Assembly (NCBI GenBank): GCA_041658565.1
Contig: JBAZZY010000004.1
Span: 1 to 64,000 of the forward strand
From: Actinomycetota bacterium
GTDB taxonomy: Bacteria > Actinomycetota > AC-67
Reading direction: 5' to 3'
DNA: 64,000 bases
Part shown: positions 43,228 through 53,234 of the stretch, piece after piece
Numbering within the stretch: the first letter of the stretch is position 1
Layout: every line of letters starts with the position of its first letter
The notes under the pieces: generated by a model
What the model was told of the DNA's origin: nothing
Databases searched by the model: none
What the model saw: only the letters and a program-made list of their open reading frames with translations
Translations under genes and position numbers: made by a program

Positions 43228-44218
43228 AAACCGGGCGCAACATTGGAGTAACCGCAACAGAGCCCTGACCGTAGCGAGAGTCGAGCTCGGACTGAAGTCC
43301 ATCTGGAGCGATCAGCACATCCAGTTCTACCGTGTCCGAAGGCGGATCCACTGCCACCCCAAGGATGCGAATCCCAAGGGTAGATGCGCCGTTCGTCTTG
43401 AGATCTTCGGCCACGCGTTCCAACGTTACGCGAGATCTTGGAGCATAGGCTACGCAGAGATTGCCACCCCACACGCGTCGTAGCGCTTGTCTATGTTCAT
43501 CGACGGATCCTGTGAAAGTAACGTTGAGAACTTGGGTTCTAGGATCGTCAGTGGACTCACCAGCCCTCGCGTCGGAGATCCAAAGCCCCGCGATATCGGA
43601 GGAGTCTCCCGCGATAGCCATGGCCGCCTGAAGGTCCGATTCAGTCTCTCGCCCCGCATCAGGAGCCTGCCATCCGCCCGCTGGTGGCTCGCAAGCCGTT
43701 TTCGCGAAAGGCGTCTCTGTCGCAGAGGGCCGGGAGACAGATCTTGCACTGCGGATGGTAAACGTACCGTCTTCATAATCGCCGACGAGGTAATACGTGC
43801 CCCACCGAGTACCATGAAGCCTCGTGCTGCCGTCGCCGTCCTGCCAGTGCCAATTACGCAGAACAAGTCCGCCACACTGGGGAGGAGCGGACGAAAGGAC
43901 ACCGCCCACGCAGAGAACTGGGTCGTCGTTGGATCGCTGCAGGACGGTTCCTGAGGCGGCGTACAGCGAACGGGAATGCGGGCTCGCACTTGCGAAGAAG
44001 GCCGCTGGAGGGTTCCGACGCGGTCCGAGCAGGACACTGATCGCAAACGCAAAGCCTGCGCAGAGCATGCTGGCTGCAATCACTCGCACCGCGCGACGGA
44101 GTCTCCTCATTCGTGTACCGCGCTGAATCGTGGAGCGGATCCGCTCGATGCCGGGACTGTCCAGTGGCTGTGTGGCGAGATCGCGGAAGAGAGTCCTGAG
44201 ATCGCCTCTAGCTGACAT
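43226..44218 (-). CDS. Membrane protein co-encoded with the ECF sigma factor, possible anti-sigma factor
   Basis: A 330-residue protein: a short cytoplasmic N-terminus (1-43, LRTLFRDLATQPLDSPGIERIRSTIQRG), one membrane helix (about 44-64), then a large extracytoplasmic part with several Cys and no recognised domain. It overlaps the sigma gene by 11 bases, the usual place for an anti-sigma factor, but the zinc anti-sigma motif (HxxxCxxC) is absent, so inhibition would be by another route. ATG 44218 is chosen for that overlap. The regulated signal is unknown. Confidence 0.65.
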   Translation of the reverse strand: MSARGDLRTLFRDLATQPLDSPGIERIRSTIQRGTRMRRLRRAVRVIAASMLCAGFAFAISVLLGPRRNPPAAFFASASPHSRSLYAASGTVLQRSNDDPVLCVGGVLSSAPPQCGGLVLRNWHWQDGDGSTRLHGTRWGTYYLVGDYEDGTFTIRSARSVSRPSATETPFAKTACEPPAGGWQAPDAGRETESDLQAAMAIAGDSSDIAGLWISDARAGESTDDPRTQVLNVTFTGSVDEHRQALRRVWGGNLCVAYAPRSRVTLERVAEDLKTNGASTLGIRILGVAVDPPSDTVELDVLIAPDGLQSELDSRYGQGSVAVTPMLRPV

Positions 44219-44681
44219 CTGAGTCCTCCAGTTCCAGTAAGTGAGAGAGTCGTTGGCGCGCCCTGTGCAAATGAACGCGGACTGTTGCTTCTGCGCAACG
44301 CATGATTCTTGCGATGTCCGCGGTTGGAAGCTCGTCCAGGTAGAAGAGGGTGACAACGGTGCGTTGCCGCGGGGAGAGGGACAGCAGAGCGCTTTGAAGG
44401 GTGGTAGCCGGAGCTTCTGTGTCCGAGCGCTCGACAGAAGCAACACGAATCGGACGACGGCGTGCCTCACGGATCGCAATTCGGACTGTTACTAGGTGTA
44501 CCCATGCCGCAGGCGAGTCATAATCTCTGATTCGCTGCCACCGAGAGAATGCGCGGACGAAAGCCTCCTGTGCCGCGTCTTCAGCGCCAACTGTCGATCC
44601 GAGTATCGTCCGGGCAGTTCGCACCATACGAGGGAACTCGGCCCTGAAGAAGTCGATGAAATCCTCGCTGGAGTCATTCAT
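44208..44681 (-). CDS. ECF-type (SigE-like) RNA polymerase sigma factor
   Basis: A 157-residue sigma-70-family factor. Region 2 (about 9-72): FRAEFPRMVRTARTILGSTVGAEDAAQEAFVRAFSRW. Region 4 (about 98-147): LLSLSPRQRTVVTLFYLDELPTADIARIMRCAEATVRVHLHRARQRL. Regions 1 and 3 are absent, as in extracytoplasmic-function factors. It is co-translated with a membrane protein. Two upstream possibilities exist: TTGACT-17-TAGCCC (44778-44806) and TATACC (44688-44693) six bases before the ATG. The latter would give a leaderless message. Confidence 0.9.
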   Translation of the reverse strand: MNDSSEDFIDFFRAEFPRMVRTARTILGSTVGAEDAAQEAFVRAFSRWQRIRDYDSPAAWVHLVTVRIAIREARRRPIRVASVERSDTEAPATTLQSALLSLSPRQRTVVTLFYLDELPTADIARIMRCAEATVRVHLHRARQRLSHLLELEDSDVS

Positions 44682-44777
44682 AGCTCTGGTATAGACATCC
44701 CGGGCGCACGCGTTTGTTTACGCTGGCAGGAACACGCGTCTCGTGAGTCTACCGCGAGGGGTGCATCCCGAAGGCGA

Positions 44778-44806
44778 GGGCTAGTTCGCCGAAAAGAGAG
44801 AGTCAA
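44778..44806 (-). promoter_or_regulatory. Possible housekeeping promoter of the sigma factor operon
   Basis: TTGACT (44801-44806), 17-base spacer, TAGCCC (44778-44783). The -10 is poor. It lies in the 181-base gap between ilvD and the sigma gene. Confidence 0.35.
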
Positions 44807-44862
44807 TACCCCTCAAATGGTTCGCACCTCGGACCCTGGGAGTCTTCGGCGCGAGGGTGGAA

Positions 44863-46545
44863 TCAGTCGCAGACCGCGCCCTTGGAGGCGCTGGAGACCA
44901 GGCGCGCGTACTTGCCGATGGCGCCGCGCGTGTAGCGAGGTTCCGGAGGCACCCAGCCCTTGCGACGCTCGGCCAACTCCTCCTCCGACACTTCGACGTC
45001 GAGGCGCCGGTTGGGAATGTCGAGCACGATGGTGTCGCCTTCGCACACGAAAGCGATGTTCCCGCCGTCCACAGCCTCGGGGGCAACGTGGGCAACCATG
45101 AAGCCGTGCGTCGCTCCGGAGAAGCGACCGTCTGTGATTAGACACACGGTCTTGCCGAGCCCGGCGCCGGACACCGCCGCAGTCACGGCAAGCATCTCGC
45201 GCATTCCCGGTCCGCCGCGCGGGCCCTCGTAGCGGATGATGATGACGTCGCCGGACTTGATCTCGCCCTTGGTCACCGCGTCGAAGGCGCCTTGCTCGGT
45301 GTCGAACACGCGCGCGGGTCCGCGGAACACGGTTCCCTCCATGCCTGCAATCTTGGCGACGGCGCCTTCGGCGGCAAGTGATCCACGAACGATCGCCAAG
45401 CCGCCGCTCACATGGATCGGGTCCTCAATCGGACGGACGACGTCGTGGTTGGTGGGGTGCGCAACTCCGACGAGGTTCTGCTCGACGGTTTGCCCGGTCA
45501 CGGTCATCGCGTTCCCGTGCAAAAGCCCCGCGTCCAGCAGTTCGCGCATGACGCCGGGCACTCCGCCGACCGAGTCCAAGTTCAGCATCACGAACCGGCC
45601 CCACGGCTTCATGTCGGCGATGATCGGAGTGCGGCGCGAAACGCGGTCGAAGTCATCGATAGTGAGGTCGCCACCGATCGTGTGTGAGATGGCGAGCAAG
45701 TGCAGCACGGCGTTGGTCGACCCGCCGATCGCAACGACCACCGCGATTGCGTTCTCGAACGCCTCGCGCGTAAGGATGTCGCTCGGGCGGATGCCCTTCT
45801 GAAGCAAGTTCAGCACAGCGCCGCCGGACTGCACGCCGTACTCGTCGCGGCGTCGATCCACGGCCGAAGGTCCACTGGATCCCGGAAGCGACAACCCAAG
45901 CGCTTCGATAGCCGACGCCATCGTGTTTGCGGTGAACATCCCGCCGCAGGCTCCGGCACCGGGACAGGCGTTGCGCTCGAGTTCGAGCAGTTCCGCGTCG
46001 GTCATCTTCCCCGCGGCGTGCGCGCCGACCGCCTCGAACACGTCCTGGATGGTGACGTCATGGCCCTGGAACTTGCCCGGCAAGATCGACCCGCCGTAGA
46101 GGAACACGCTTGGGATGTCCAGGCGGCACGCGCCCATGACCATGCCCGGAAGCGACTTGTCGCACCCGGCGACGGTAACCAAAGCGTCGAACCGCTCCGC
46201 GTGCGCGACCAGCTCGACCGAGTCGGCGATGACTTCGCGCGACACCAGCGAGGCGCGCATGCCCTCGTGGCCCATCGAGATGCCGTCCGAAACGGCGATG
46301 GTCGTGTACTCGACGGGAACCCCGCCGGCCTCACGGACGCCTTGCTTGACGGCCTTGGCGACGCGATCGAGGTGAATGTTGCAGGGAGTCACCTCGTTCC
46401 ACGACGAAGCGACGCCGACCTGCGGCAGCTTTAGGTCGTCTTCGGAGAACCCGGCGGCGCGAAGCATGGCCCGCGCGGGCGCGCGCGCCGGCCCCTCAGT
46501 GACGTCGCGGCTGCGATGGCGAGTGTCGAACGGAGTCTCAGGCAT
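44863..46545 (-). CDS. ilvD: Dihydroxy-acid dehydratase
   Basis: Fe-S dehydratase giving the 2-oxo acids for Val, Leu and Ile. 560 residues. Seen: TPCNIHLD (cluster Cys), [30 protein letters not shown], and [19 protein letters not shown]. It is separate from the ilvBNC operon, with the sigma module between. ATG 46545 has no Shine-Dalgarno site; TATCCT (46553-46558) ends seven bases before it, so it is probably leaderless. Confidence 0.97.
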   Translation of the reverse strand: MPETPFDTRHRSRDVTEGPARAPARAMLRAAGFSEDDLKLPQVGVASSWNEVTPCNIHLDRVAKAVKQGVREAGGVPVEYTTIAVSDGISMGHEGMRASLVSREVIADSVELVAHAERFDALVTVAGCDKSLPGMVMGACRLDIPSVFLYGGSILPGKFQGHDVTIQDVFEAVGAHAAGKMTDAELLELERNACPGAGACGGMFTANTMASAIEALGLSLPGSSGPSAVDRRRDEYGVQSGGAVLNLLQKGIRPSDILTREAFENAIAVVVAIGGSTNAVLHLLAISHTIGGDLTIDDFDRVSRRTPIIADMKPWGRFVMLNLDSVGGVPGVMRELLDAGLLHGNAMTVTGQTVEQNLVGVAHPTNHDVVRPIEDPIHVSGGLAIVRGSLAAEGAVAKIAGMEGTVFRGPARVFDTEQGAFDAVTKGEIKSGDVIIIRYEGPRGGPGMREMLAVTAAVSGAGLGKTVCLITDGRFSGATHGFMVAHVAPEAVDGGNIAFVCEGDTIVLDIPNRRLDVEVSEEELAERRKGWVPPEPRYTRGAIGKYARLVSSASKGAVCD

Positions 46546-46552
46546 GCGGGCA

Positions 46553-46558
46553 AGGATA
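46553..46558 (-). promoter_or_regulatory. -10 element of ilvD (leaderless)
   Basis: TATCCT with a seven-base gap to the ATG, identical in sequence and spacing to thiL. Confidence 0.45.
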
Positions 46559-46580
46559 TCGAGCCTCGCCCGGCGGTGCC

Positions 46581-48212
46581 TCAGCTACCGGTGACCGACA
46601 ACAGCGCGCGGAAGTCCACTTCGTCGCCCGTACCACGAACTCGTAGCCCGAACGACTCCATGTGCTCCAGCAGCGGCGCGACATCGGCTTCATAGGCGGG
46701 ACGCTGCTCGGGCCCGAGGAAGGTTTCCAGCAAGGTCCGCAGCCGGTCGACCCGCACGAACATCTGCATCACGACCCCGTCGTCGGATTCGTCGAACGCT
46801 CTCTTATAGACCGCGTCGTCGCGAAGCGACGACGCGGATGCGCCCTGGAGAGTCGTGGCATAAGGCTCGCTCGACGCGATTACGATTCGGTCCTTCCCCC
46901 GGCGCAGCACCACGCTGAAGTCACCTGCCTCCACGATGAAGCCGCCGGCGATGTCCCGAACCGACCCGCCGCCTCCGAGACCCTCCATGAATCCCTCAAC
47001 GCGGGCGCGTAGCGCGGCCAGCACCCGAGTCGCCGCGGCGGTGTCGGTCGGCTCGATCAATACGCCGACGTCGGGCACCCCCGATCCCGACAGGCCCCCG
47101 AAGACCACCGAGAACTCCCCTCGCAGCATCGGGGCGAGGTCGCGCTCGAGGTCGATGCCGAGTGATTCCCGTACCGCCTCGACCGCCGACTCCACCGGGG
47201 ACGCACCTGCGCCGGCCTTACCCGTCGCCTCAAGTCCTACGAGGATCCTGGCGCCGAGGTTGAATGCCGTAAGCGACGCAACCAAGCCGCTCGATGTGGA
47301 CTCAAGCAGTGCCGGAGTCCCCTTCGTGGGTGCCTCTTCCTGTTCGGTACCCGCAAACGCGTGCCCAACGAGTGCGATTCCCGCCGCTTCCGCACGCACG
47401 GCCGCAACCACGATCCCGCTCCGGCCGCTTGCGAACGAGTCGAGCACGCCCGTGGACAGCCCTTCGCCTTTGACGATGTCTTTGAGGCGGGAGTTGTCGG
47501 CCCACATCAACACCAGGCCGTCGCCGTCGACGCTCTCACGAGCGCTCCGGTAAGCCTCAGCATCGGCAAGCACCGGGCCCTTCTCGGCCCCCGCGCGCAG
47601 TTCCGTAATCGCCTTCGCGCTGTCCGACAGGTAAGCGATTCCCCCCGAAATCTCATAGGAGAACGGCTTCTCGGTGAACTTCGCCAGGGCGGCGCGCGCA
47701 GCGCCTTCGTCGTCGACCGCCACTAGAGCAACCACGACGGGATCGCTCCCCGCAGACTCGGGCGCGCGCACCGCAATCCCAATCTGGGAACCTATCCACG
47801 GCCGAACGTCCTTGCTGTATCCGACGCCGGTGCCCGACAGTGCGTCGTCGAGCAAAGCGTCAATCCGGGACTGCAACTTCTCACGCCCCGAAGATCCCAC
47901 CCGCGACAACAGTCGAGCGAGCACCTGTTGCTGTTCGAGCGACGGTCGAATGCTGACCTTCACGAACGCGACGACATCGGCCGGCACTTTGAATTCCACT
48001 GCCGCCGCGGATCCGCCGCGCGCCACGATCACCGCGGCACCGCCCGCCAGCAATACGAACACAGCTAATGCGAGGGCTACATACCGCGCGCGCCCCACCC
48101 GGGGCGTCGCGGATTCAATGAGGGTTGCCTCAGTCGAGCCTCCCGAATGAGGATCGACGGGGACCGGAGGATTCTCGCCAGTCTGATCGGGTCCTGAACC
48201 AGTCTCGTCCAT
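46581..48212 (-). CDS. DUF3352-family membrane-anchored protein
   Basis: A 543-residue protein with a Pro/Gly-rich cytoplasmic N-terminus (1-40), one signal-anchor helix (about 43-65) and a long extracytoplasmic domain. [21 protein letters not shown] followed by LLSRV...[28 protein letters not shown] is the recurring pattern of DUF3352, common in actinobacteria and cyanobacteria; no function is known. It lies 35 bases upstream of ilvD on the same strand. TACGCT (48221-48226) sits eight bases before the ATG. Confidence 0.8.
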   Translation of the reverse strand: MDETGSGPDQTGENPPVPVDPHSGGSTEATLIESATPRVGRARYVALALAVFVLLAGGAAVIVARGGSAAAVEFKVPADVVAFVKVSIRPSLEQQQVLARLLSRVGSSGREKLQSRIDALLDDALSGTGVGYSKDVRPWIGSQIGIAVRAPESAGSDPVVVALVAVDDEGAARAALAKFTEKPFSYEISGGIAYLSDSAKAITELRAGAEKGPVLADAEAYRSARESVDGDGLVLMWADNSRLKDIVKGEGLSTGVLDSFASGRSGIVVAAVRAEAAGIALVGHAFAGTEQEEAPTKGTPALLESTSSGLVASLTAFNLGARILVGLEATGKAGAGASPVESAVEAVRESLGIDLERDLAPMLRGEFSVVFGGLSGSGVPDVGVLIEPTDTAAATRVLAALRARVEGFMEGLGGGGSVRDIAGGFIVEAGDFSVVLRRGKDRIVIASSEPYATTLQGASASSLRDDAVYKRAFDESDDGVVMQMFVRVDRLRTLLETFLGPEQRPAYEADVAPLLEHMESFGLRVRGTGDEVDFRALLSVTGS

Positions 48213-48220
48213 GGGGTGTC

Positions 48221-48226
48221 AGCGTA
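48221..48226 (-). promoter_or_regulatory. -10 element of the DUF3352 gene
   Basis: TACGCT, eight bases before the ATG. It fits the short-leader pattern seen at other operon starts here. Confidence 0.35.
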
Positions 48227-48266
48227 ATGGCGCTGCGAAGATCCGGCTAGGACCTGCGGCGGTTGC

Positions 48267-48671
48267 CTACACCCGGAATCCGCCCGGGCGCACCTCGACG
48301 CTGGTTCCGGTTCCCCCCGAGACCGCAAGGCCGACGACCAGCAGGATTGCGACCAGCAGAACCAAGCCGATGCCAACCCAGCCGACAATGACGCCGGCGC
48401 GCGCCAGGCCCTCTCCCTGCAACTCGGGGTTCTCAGCGATCCGGCGCTTGGCCATCGAGCCGAAGACGATCCCCAAGATCGAGCCAACGACCGGCATCAC
48501 GACGAACGCGGAAACCGCCGAAGCAAGAGACGCGATCGCGAACCCTTCGACGGGCTTGCCCCCGCCGAACACAGGACCGGATGTGCGCGCGGAGGGTCCG
48601 GGATGACCGCACTGCGGACACGCGACGGCGGCCGGCGAGATCTCACGGCCGCAGTTCTGACAAAAGGCCAT
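48267..48671 (-). CDS. Zinc-ribbon plus DUF4190-like membrane protein
   Basis: A 134-residue protein. Residues 1-25 are a zinc ribbon with two CxxC pairs (FCQNCGREI...ACPQCGHPG). Two hydrophobic segments follow (about 44-73 and 92-117), with the SLASAVSAFVVMPVVGSILGIVFGSMAKRRI pattern of DUF4190. Function unknown. ATG follows GGGGGAGAAG. It is 9 bases after the RDD gene, which has a similar zinc ribbon. Confidence 0.8.
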   Translation of the reverse strand: MAFCQNCGREISPAAVACPQCGHPGPSARTSGPVFGGGKPVEGFAIASLASAVSAFVVMPVVGSILGIVFGSMAKRRIAENPELQGEGLARAGVIVGWVGIGLVLLVAILLVVGLAVSGGTGTSVEVRPGGFRV

Positions 48672-48680
48672 CTTCTCCCC

Positions 48681-49208
48681 CTACTTCGGGACGCTGTAGA
48701 CGCGAGTGTCGGCCACGATGTCGTGCCACGTGCGCTTTTCGGGATCCCACAGGTACCACAAGTAACCGATGTACAGCGCAGAATTCGAAACCCACGACAT
48801 AGCGACGCGCGCGGCCGCGCGGCCGGGACCGATGAGTTGTCCCTCGGGCGCCGTCACGCGAATTCGCATCGCCATCCGCCCCACAGTTTGCCCGCGGTTG
48901 TACGCGATCCCCAGCCACTGGTACGCAAACGGAATCGGAATGAACAGCACACCAGCAAACGGGATAACGCTCGCAGGGATGAGCACTGCCAACAACAGCG
49001 CGCCGGTCACAAGCGCGTCGATCAACAGGGCCGCGAAGCGCTCGCCGAACGTCGCGAAGTTGCCGACCTCGACCGGTGCGGTGCCCCCGGCGGATCCCGC
49101 CCCCCACGCAACCGGTGACGCGGTGACGGTTCTAACCGGGTGCCCACAGTTCGGACACGAAACCACCAAGTCGGAGTTCTGGTTTCCACAATGCGCGCAA
49201 TACGCCAC
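48681..49208 (-). CDS. Zinc-ribbon plus RDD-family membrane protein
   Basis: A 175-residue protein. N-terminal zinc ribbon (YCAHCGNQN...SCPNCGHPV), then an RDD domain (about 50-170) with the name-giving Arg/Asp residues in FGERFAALLIDALVTGALL and three hydrophobic segments, including GRMAMRIRV, typical of the family. RDD proteins are of uncertain function; some affect ion transport. GTG with GGAGGGG upstream. It precedes the DUF4190 gene and follows gatB by 25 bases. Confidence 0.85.
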   Translation of the reverse strand: MAYCAHCGNQNSDLVVSCPNCGHPVRTVTASPVAWGAGSAGGTAPVEVGNFATFGERFAALLIDALVTGALLLAVLIPASVIPFAGVLFIPIPFAYQWLGIAYNRGQTVGRMAMRIRVTAPEGQLIGPGRAAARVAMSWVSNSALYIGYLWYLWDPEKRTWHDIVADTRVYSVPK

Positions 49209-49233
49209 TGCCCCTCCCTCGTCCGGTCCTAGG

Positions 49234-50682
49234 CTAGCGCAGGGCGTCGCGAAGGACGCGCGTGACGACGGGCGGGGCAGCCTGCCCCTTGGTCGCCTTC
49301 ATAACCTGGCCGACAAGGAACCCAAAGACCTTGTCCTCGCCCGCGCGGTAGCGCGCCACTTCTTCGGCATTCTGCTCGATCACGGCCGCAACCGCGGCGG
49401 CAATCGGCCCCTCGTCGGAGACCTGCTCGAGTCCGCGCTCGCGCACTATTTCCAAGGGGTCCAGGCCCGACTCGTACGCCTCCTGGAACACCTTCTTCGC
49501 AGTGTTCAAGTTCACCGAGCCGTCCTTGACGGCCGCGATGAGCGCCGAGAGGCGGCCTGAGGAGACCCGCGAGTTCTCCACTTCGTCGCCGGCGGTGTTG
49601 AGGGCGCGCGCCAGTTCTCCCGCCATCCACACTGCCGCGTCGCGCGCGTCTGTGCCGGCGGCGAGCAACTCATCGAAGTAACGAACCGACTCGGGTGAAG
49701 CCCCGACGAACGCCGCTTGCGCAGGCGTGAGGCCGTGCTCGGAGGCCAAGCGCGCGCGGCGCGCGCGCGGCAGTTCGGGCAGCGACGCGCGGATGCGTTC
49801 GATCCAAGCATCGTCCGGCTCGATGGGCACCAGGTCGGGCTCTGGGAAGTAGCGGTAGTCGAAGGCCTCTTCCTTGGAGCGCAGCGTATGCGTCAGGCCT
49901 GTGCCTTCTTCGAAGTGTCGCGTCTCTTGCGCGACCCGCTCGCCTGCTTCGAGCAGCTTCGTTTGACGCTCGATCTCGTGGGCGAGCGCGCGCCCCACCG
50001 AGCGCACCGAGTTCAAGTTCTTGATCTCAACCTTGGTCCCGAAGGCCTCAGTGCCGGCCGCGCGCATCGAGATGTTCGCGTCGCAACGCATCGAGCCCTC
50101 TTCCATGCGCACATCGGACACGCCGAGCGTGAGCAAGATCCCCCGCAGTTCGGTGAGATAAGCCTTGGCTTGCTCGGGCGTGCGGATGTCCGGCTCGCCG
50201 ACGATCTCAACCAACGGAATCCCGGCGCGGTTGTAATCCAGAAGCGAGTAGTCGGACCCGGCGATGCGTCCGGTCGCCCCGACGTGCAACGACTTACCGG
50301 TGTCCTCTTCCATGTGCGCGCGCGTGATCCCGAGGCGATGCGTCTCACCGTCCACTTCAACCTCGAGCGAGCCTCCGACACACAGTGGAAGGTCGTACTG
50401 CGAGATCTGATAGTTCTTCGGCATGTCCGGGTAAAAGTAGTTCTTGCGGTGAAACACCGAGTGCGGCGCGACCGAGCATTCGAGGGCAAGGCCGATCATG
50501 ATCAAGTCGGCGATCGCCCGTTCGTTTGCCACCGGCAGTGTCCCGGGTTGCCCGAGACACACAGGACAGGTCTGGGTGTTCGGCTCGGCCCCGAAGGTCG
50601 TCGGGCATCCGCAGAACATCTTTGAGCGCGTCGACAACTCGACGTGAACTTCCAACCCGATGACTGCTTCGTACATGCTCAT
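49234..50682 (-). CDS. gatB: Asp-tRNA(Asn)/Glu-tRNA(Gln) amidotransferase subunit B
   Basis: Binds misacylated tRNA and phosphorylates its side chain before amidation. 482 residues. Seen: [16 protein letters not shown] (9-24), the zinc-site Cys in FCGCPTTF and [29 protein letters not shown], and a YqeY/GatB tail domain (about 330-482). The start overlaps the gatA stop as ATGA. An ATG 12 bases upstream is less likely. Confidence 0.96.
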   Translation of the reverse strand: MSMYEAVIGLEVHVELSTRSKMFCGCPTTFGAEPNTQTCPVCLGQPGTLPVANERAIADLIMIGLALECSVAPHSVFHRKNYFYPDMPKNYQISQYDLPLCVGGSLEVEVDGETHRLGITRAHMEEDTGKSLHVGATGRIAGSDYSLLDYNRAGIPLVEIVGEPDIRTPEQAKAYLTELRGILLTLGVSDVRMEEGSMRCDANISMRAAGTEAFGTKVEIKNLNSVRSVGRALAHEIERQTKLLEAGERVAQETRHFEEGTGLTHTLRSKEEAFDYRYFPEPDLVPIEPDDAWIERIRASLPELPRARRARLASEHGLTPAQAAFVGASPESVRYFDELLAAGTDARDAAVWMAGELARALNTAGDEVENSRVSSGRLSALIAAVKDGSVNLNTAKKVFQEAYESGLDPLEIVRERGLEQVSDEGPIAAAVAAVIEQNAEEVARYRAGEDKVFGFLVGQVMKATKGQAAPPVVTRVLRDALR

Positions 50683-52154
50683 CGCTTGCTCCAAAGCGGT
50701 GGCGGCGCGAGTGGGCCGCGCGCGCGCTCGTACGCGGCCGACACACGGAAGAGCAACTCCTCAGACAGCGGCGGCCCCATGAACTGCAATCCGACCGGCA
50801 ACCCATCGTCGGCCAATCCGCACGGCACGCTGATACCAGCCGCTCCCGCCAGGTTGGTCGGAATCGTGCAGACGTCGGACATGTACATGGCAAGCGGATC
50901 GTTCGCGCGCTCCCCGATGGCAAAGGCCGTTGTGGGGCTCGTCGGCGAGACCAACACATCGAAACGTTCGTAAGCCTTCTCGAAGTCGCGGATGACCAAC
51001 GTGCGCACCTGCTGAGCCTTGCCGTAATAGGCTTCGTAATAGCCGGCCGACAACGCGTAGGTCCCGAGCATGATCCGGCGCTTCACTTCTTCTCCGAACC
51101 CCTCGGTGCGCGAGCGGACGTTCATATCCACGATGTCGCGCGCGCCTTCTGCCCGATGCCCGAAACGCACGCCGTCGTAGCGCGCAAGGTTGGAAGAGCA
51201 TTCGGCAGGCGCGATCAAGTAGTAGGCCGAGAGCGCGTAGCGGAAGGACGGAAGCGAGATCTCTCCAACCTCGGCGCCGAGGGCTGCGAGTTGATCGACG
51301 GCTTCGCGAACACGTGCCGTCACGCCCGGTTGCACTCCCTCGCCGCTCACCCAGTCCGAGACCAGTCCGATGCGCAGGCCCTCGATACCGTCTCGAGTCG
51401 CGCGCAAGAAGTCGGGCACCGGCCGGTTGATGCTGGTCGAGTCCATCGGATCGTGTCCGGCGATCGTTTGGAGCAACAAAGCGGCGTCCTCGACTGTGCG
51501 CGCGAACGGCCCCACCTGATCAAGGCTGGAGGCGAACGCCAGAACACCGTAACGCGAGACCAACCCGTAGGTCGGCTTCATGCCGATCACGCCGCACAGC
51601 GACGCCGGCTGACGGATAGAGCCGCCGGTGTCGGTGCCGATGCCCAGAGGCGCGAACCCGGCCGCGACCGCGGCAGCGCTGCCGCCCGAAGATCCGCCCG
51701 GCACGCGCGCGAGATCCCACGGGTTATGCGTCACGCCAAAGGCCGAGTTCTCGGTCGAGGATCCCATCGCGAATTCGTCCATGTTCGCCTTGCCGACGAT
51801 CGGAATCCCCGCGTTTCGCAAGCTGCCGACGACGGTCGCGTCGTAGGGCGGCCGGTGGTTGGCAAGGATCTTCGACGCGGCCGTCGTGCGCACGCCGTCC
51901 ACGCACAAGATGTCCTTCAACGCGAGCGGCACGCCTGCGAGCGGGCCGAGTTCCTCCCCAGCCGCGATGCGCGCGTCAACGTCGTCTGCGGTGGCGCGCG
52001 CAAGGTCCGGCGTCACCGTAATGAACGCGTTCACGCTCTCGTCCAGCGCCTCGATGCGAGCGAGGTGTGCGTCAACTACGTCGCGCGCGCTCGCCTCCCG
52101 GCGCGCGATCGCGCGCCCCAGGTCGGCGGCGCTCATCTCCCAGAACTCGGCCAC
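50679..52154 (-). CDS. gatA: Asp-tRNA(Asn)/Glu-tRNA(Gln) amidotransferase subunit A
   Basis: Glutaminase subunit of the amidase-signature family. 491 residues. The catalytic triad is visible: Lys80 (VPLALKDI), Ser155 ([11 protein letters not shown]) and Ser179 ([12 protein letters not shown]), one residue off the Staphylococcus aureus numbering. It releases ammonia from glutamine for GatB. It lies 2 bases after gatC. Together with gltX and tRNA-Gln in the window it completes the indirect route to Gln-tRNA. Confidence 0.97.
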   Translation of the reverse strand: MAEFWEMSAADLGRAIARREASARDVVDAHLARIEALDESVNAFITVTPDLARATADDVDARIAAGEELGPLAGVPLALKDILCVDGVRTTAASKILANHRPPYDATVVGSLRNAGIPIVGKANMDEFAMGSSTENSAFGVTHNPWDLARVPGGSSGGSAAAVAAGFAPLGIGTDTGGSIRQPASLCGVIGMKPTYGLVSRYGVLAFASSLDQVGPFARTVEDAALLLQTIAGHDPMDSTSINRPVPDFLRATRDGIEGLRIGLVSDWVSGEGVQPGVTARVREAVDQLAALGAEVGEISLPSFRYALSAYYLIAPAECSSNLARYDGVRFGHRAEGARDIVDMNVRSRTEGFGEEVKRRIMLGTYALSAGYYEAYYGKAQQVRTLVIRDFEKAYERFDVLVSPTSPTTAFAIGERANDPLAMYMSDVCTIPTNLAGAAGISVPCGLADDGLPVGLQFMGPPLSEELLFRVSAAYERARGPLAPPPLWSKR

Positions 52155-52156
52155 CG

Positions 52157-52453
52157 CTACTCCTCTTCCTCAAGGATGCGCGGGACCTTGAAACGGTCTT
52201 GCTCAACCTCAGGCGCGGTGGACAGCGCCTTCTCTTGAGACAAGCAGGCGCGCGGCTCGTCGGGCCGGAGCACGTTGGACAGTGGAAGCGGATGCGCGGT
52301 CGGCGGCACATCCTCGGTCGTCAGCGCGCTCACTTGGTCCGCGTACGCCAGGATGTCCGAGAGCTGGTGGGCGAACTTGTCCAACTCGTCCTCGGTGAAC
52401 GACAACCGCGCCAGGCGCGCGACATGCAGAACTTGATCTCGGTTGATGGCCAT
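52157..52453 (-). CDS. gatC: Asp-tRNA(Asn)/Glu-tRNA(Gln) amidotransferase subunit C
   Basis: Small belt-like subunit that holds GatA and GatB together. 98 residues. Seen: [34 protein letters not shown] at the N-terminus and LRPDEPR...[15 protein letters not shown] near the end. ATG 52453 begins the conserved protein, with TAGACT 11 bases upstream and a large inverted repeat behind it. First gene of gatCAB. Confidence 0.95.
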   Translation of the reverse strand: MAINRDQVLHVARLARLSFTEDELDKFAHQLSDILAYADQVSALTTEDVPPTAHPLPLSNVLRPDEPRACLSQEKALSTAPEVEQDRFKVPRILEEEE

Positions 52454-52464
52454 GGGCGAAAAGG

Positions 52465-52500
52465 AGTCTACGCGAGCGCGCGCACCGCGCGCGCTCGCGT
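52465..52500 (-). promoter_or_regulatory. gatCAB -10 box overlapping a 31-base inverted repeat
   Basis: A perfect 14-base-pair GC-rich inverted repeat with a three-base loop (52470-52500) lies between the secreted-protein gene and gatC. Its end overlaps TAGACT (52465-52470), a candidate -10. It may end the upstream transcript and also shape gatCAB expression. Confidence 0.5.
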
Positions 52501-52514
52501 GCGCCCAGGCTCCC

Positions 52515-53234
52515 CTACTTGGCCGAGATCCGGATCTGCGAATACGCCGACGTCGCGAGATACCCCCAGGACTCAGAACGCCCGAAGGACACTCCAAAAG
52601 CCTTGGCGGTCCCGACCGCCGGTCGCCAAGCATCCACGTAACGCCATGCCTGCGCGCTGAATCTCGATGATCCACCTGCGCTCTGCGAGCCACCGTCCCA
52701 CGAACCGATGTTCCGTTTACTTCGCCAGGACATGTCAACAACCTCGCCGCCGATGATTCCGTGGAACGAAGCAGTCTCGAGCAAGGGGTCGACCACGAAA
52801 CGGAACTCCGGGATCGTGGCATCGGTTCCGTGGAACGAATGCCAACTGCAGGCGCGACGATCGCATTCCCCGTACCAGAGCCACACTTCACCCCGCCGCT
52901 TCGCTTCACCGCCGACGCGCGAAGAGCGGCCACTCCCCCGCACGTCCTGCCGGCGGAAGACTGCGACGTCTACGTACCAGCGCTTCGTCCCCTCGCGTTT
53001 CGTCCAATAACCTGCTGCAATAACTTCCCGCGAGGCATGCGCGCGCGCCTTCGCGTCCACCAACGCCGTGGCATGCGACGTCGTCTGTGCGTGCGACTCC
53101 TCGCCGACCGGATGGGAATAGAACCCGACGGCAAGCCCCAGCGGGGCAGCCACCGCGAGCGCAATCCCAACCAGCACGCCGCTCGTCGAACGCAACGGCC
53201 GCCCCGATCTCCACGTACGGATGATCCTGATCAT
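52515..53234 (-). CDS. Secreted protein of unknown function
   Basis: A 239-residue protein with a basic N-terminus and one hydrophobic segment (about 20-38) that can act as signal peptide or anchor. The remainder is rich in Trp, Ser, Arg and Gly (RWYVDVAVF, VWLWYGECDRRACSWHSF, TASFHGIIGGEVV), suggesting an extracytoplasmic beta-rich fold. No family recognised. ATG 53234 follows GGGGAGG and overlaps the O-antigen-ligase-like gene as ATGA, so the two are coupled. Confidence 0.7.
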   Translation of the reverse strand: MIRIIRTWRSGRPLRSTSGVLVGIALAVAAPLGLAVGFYSHPVGEESHAQTTSHATALVDAKARAHASREVIAAGYWTKREGTKRWYVDVAVFRRQDVRGSGRSSRVGGEAKRRGEVWLWYGECDRRACSWHSFHGTDATIPEFRFVVDPLLETASFHGIIGGEVVDMSWRSKRNIGSWDGGSQSAGGSSRFSAQAWRYVDAWRPAVGTAKAFGVSFGRSESWGYLATSAYSQIRISAK

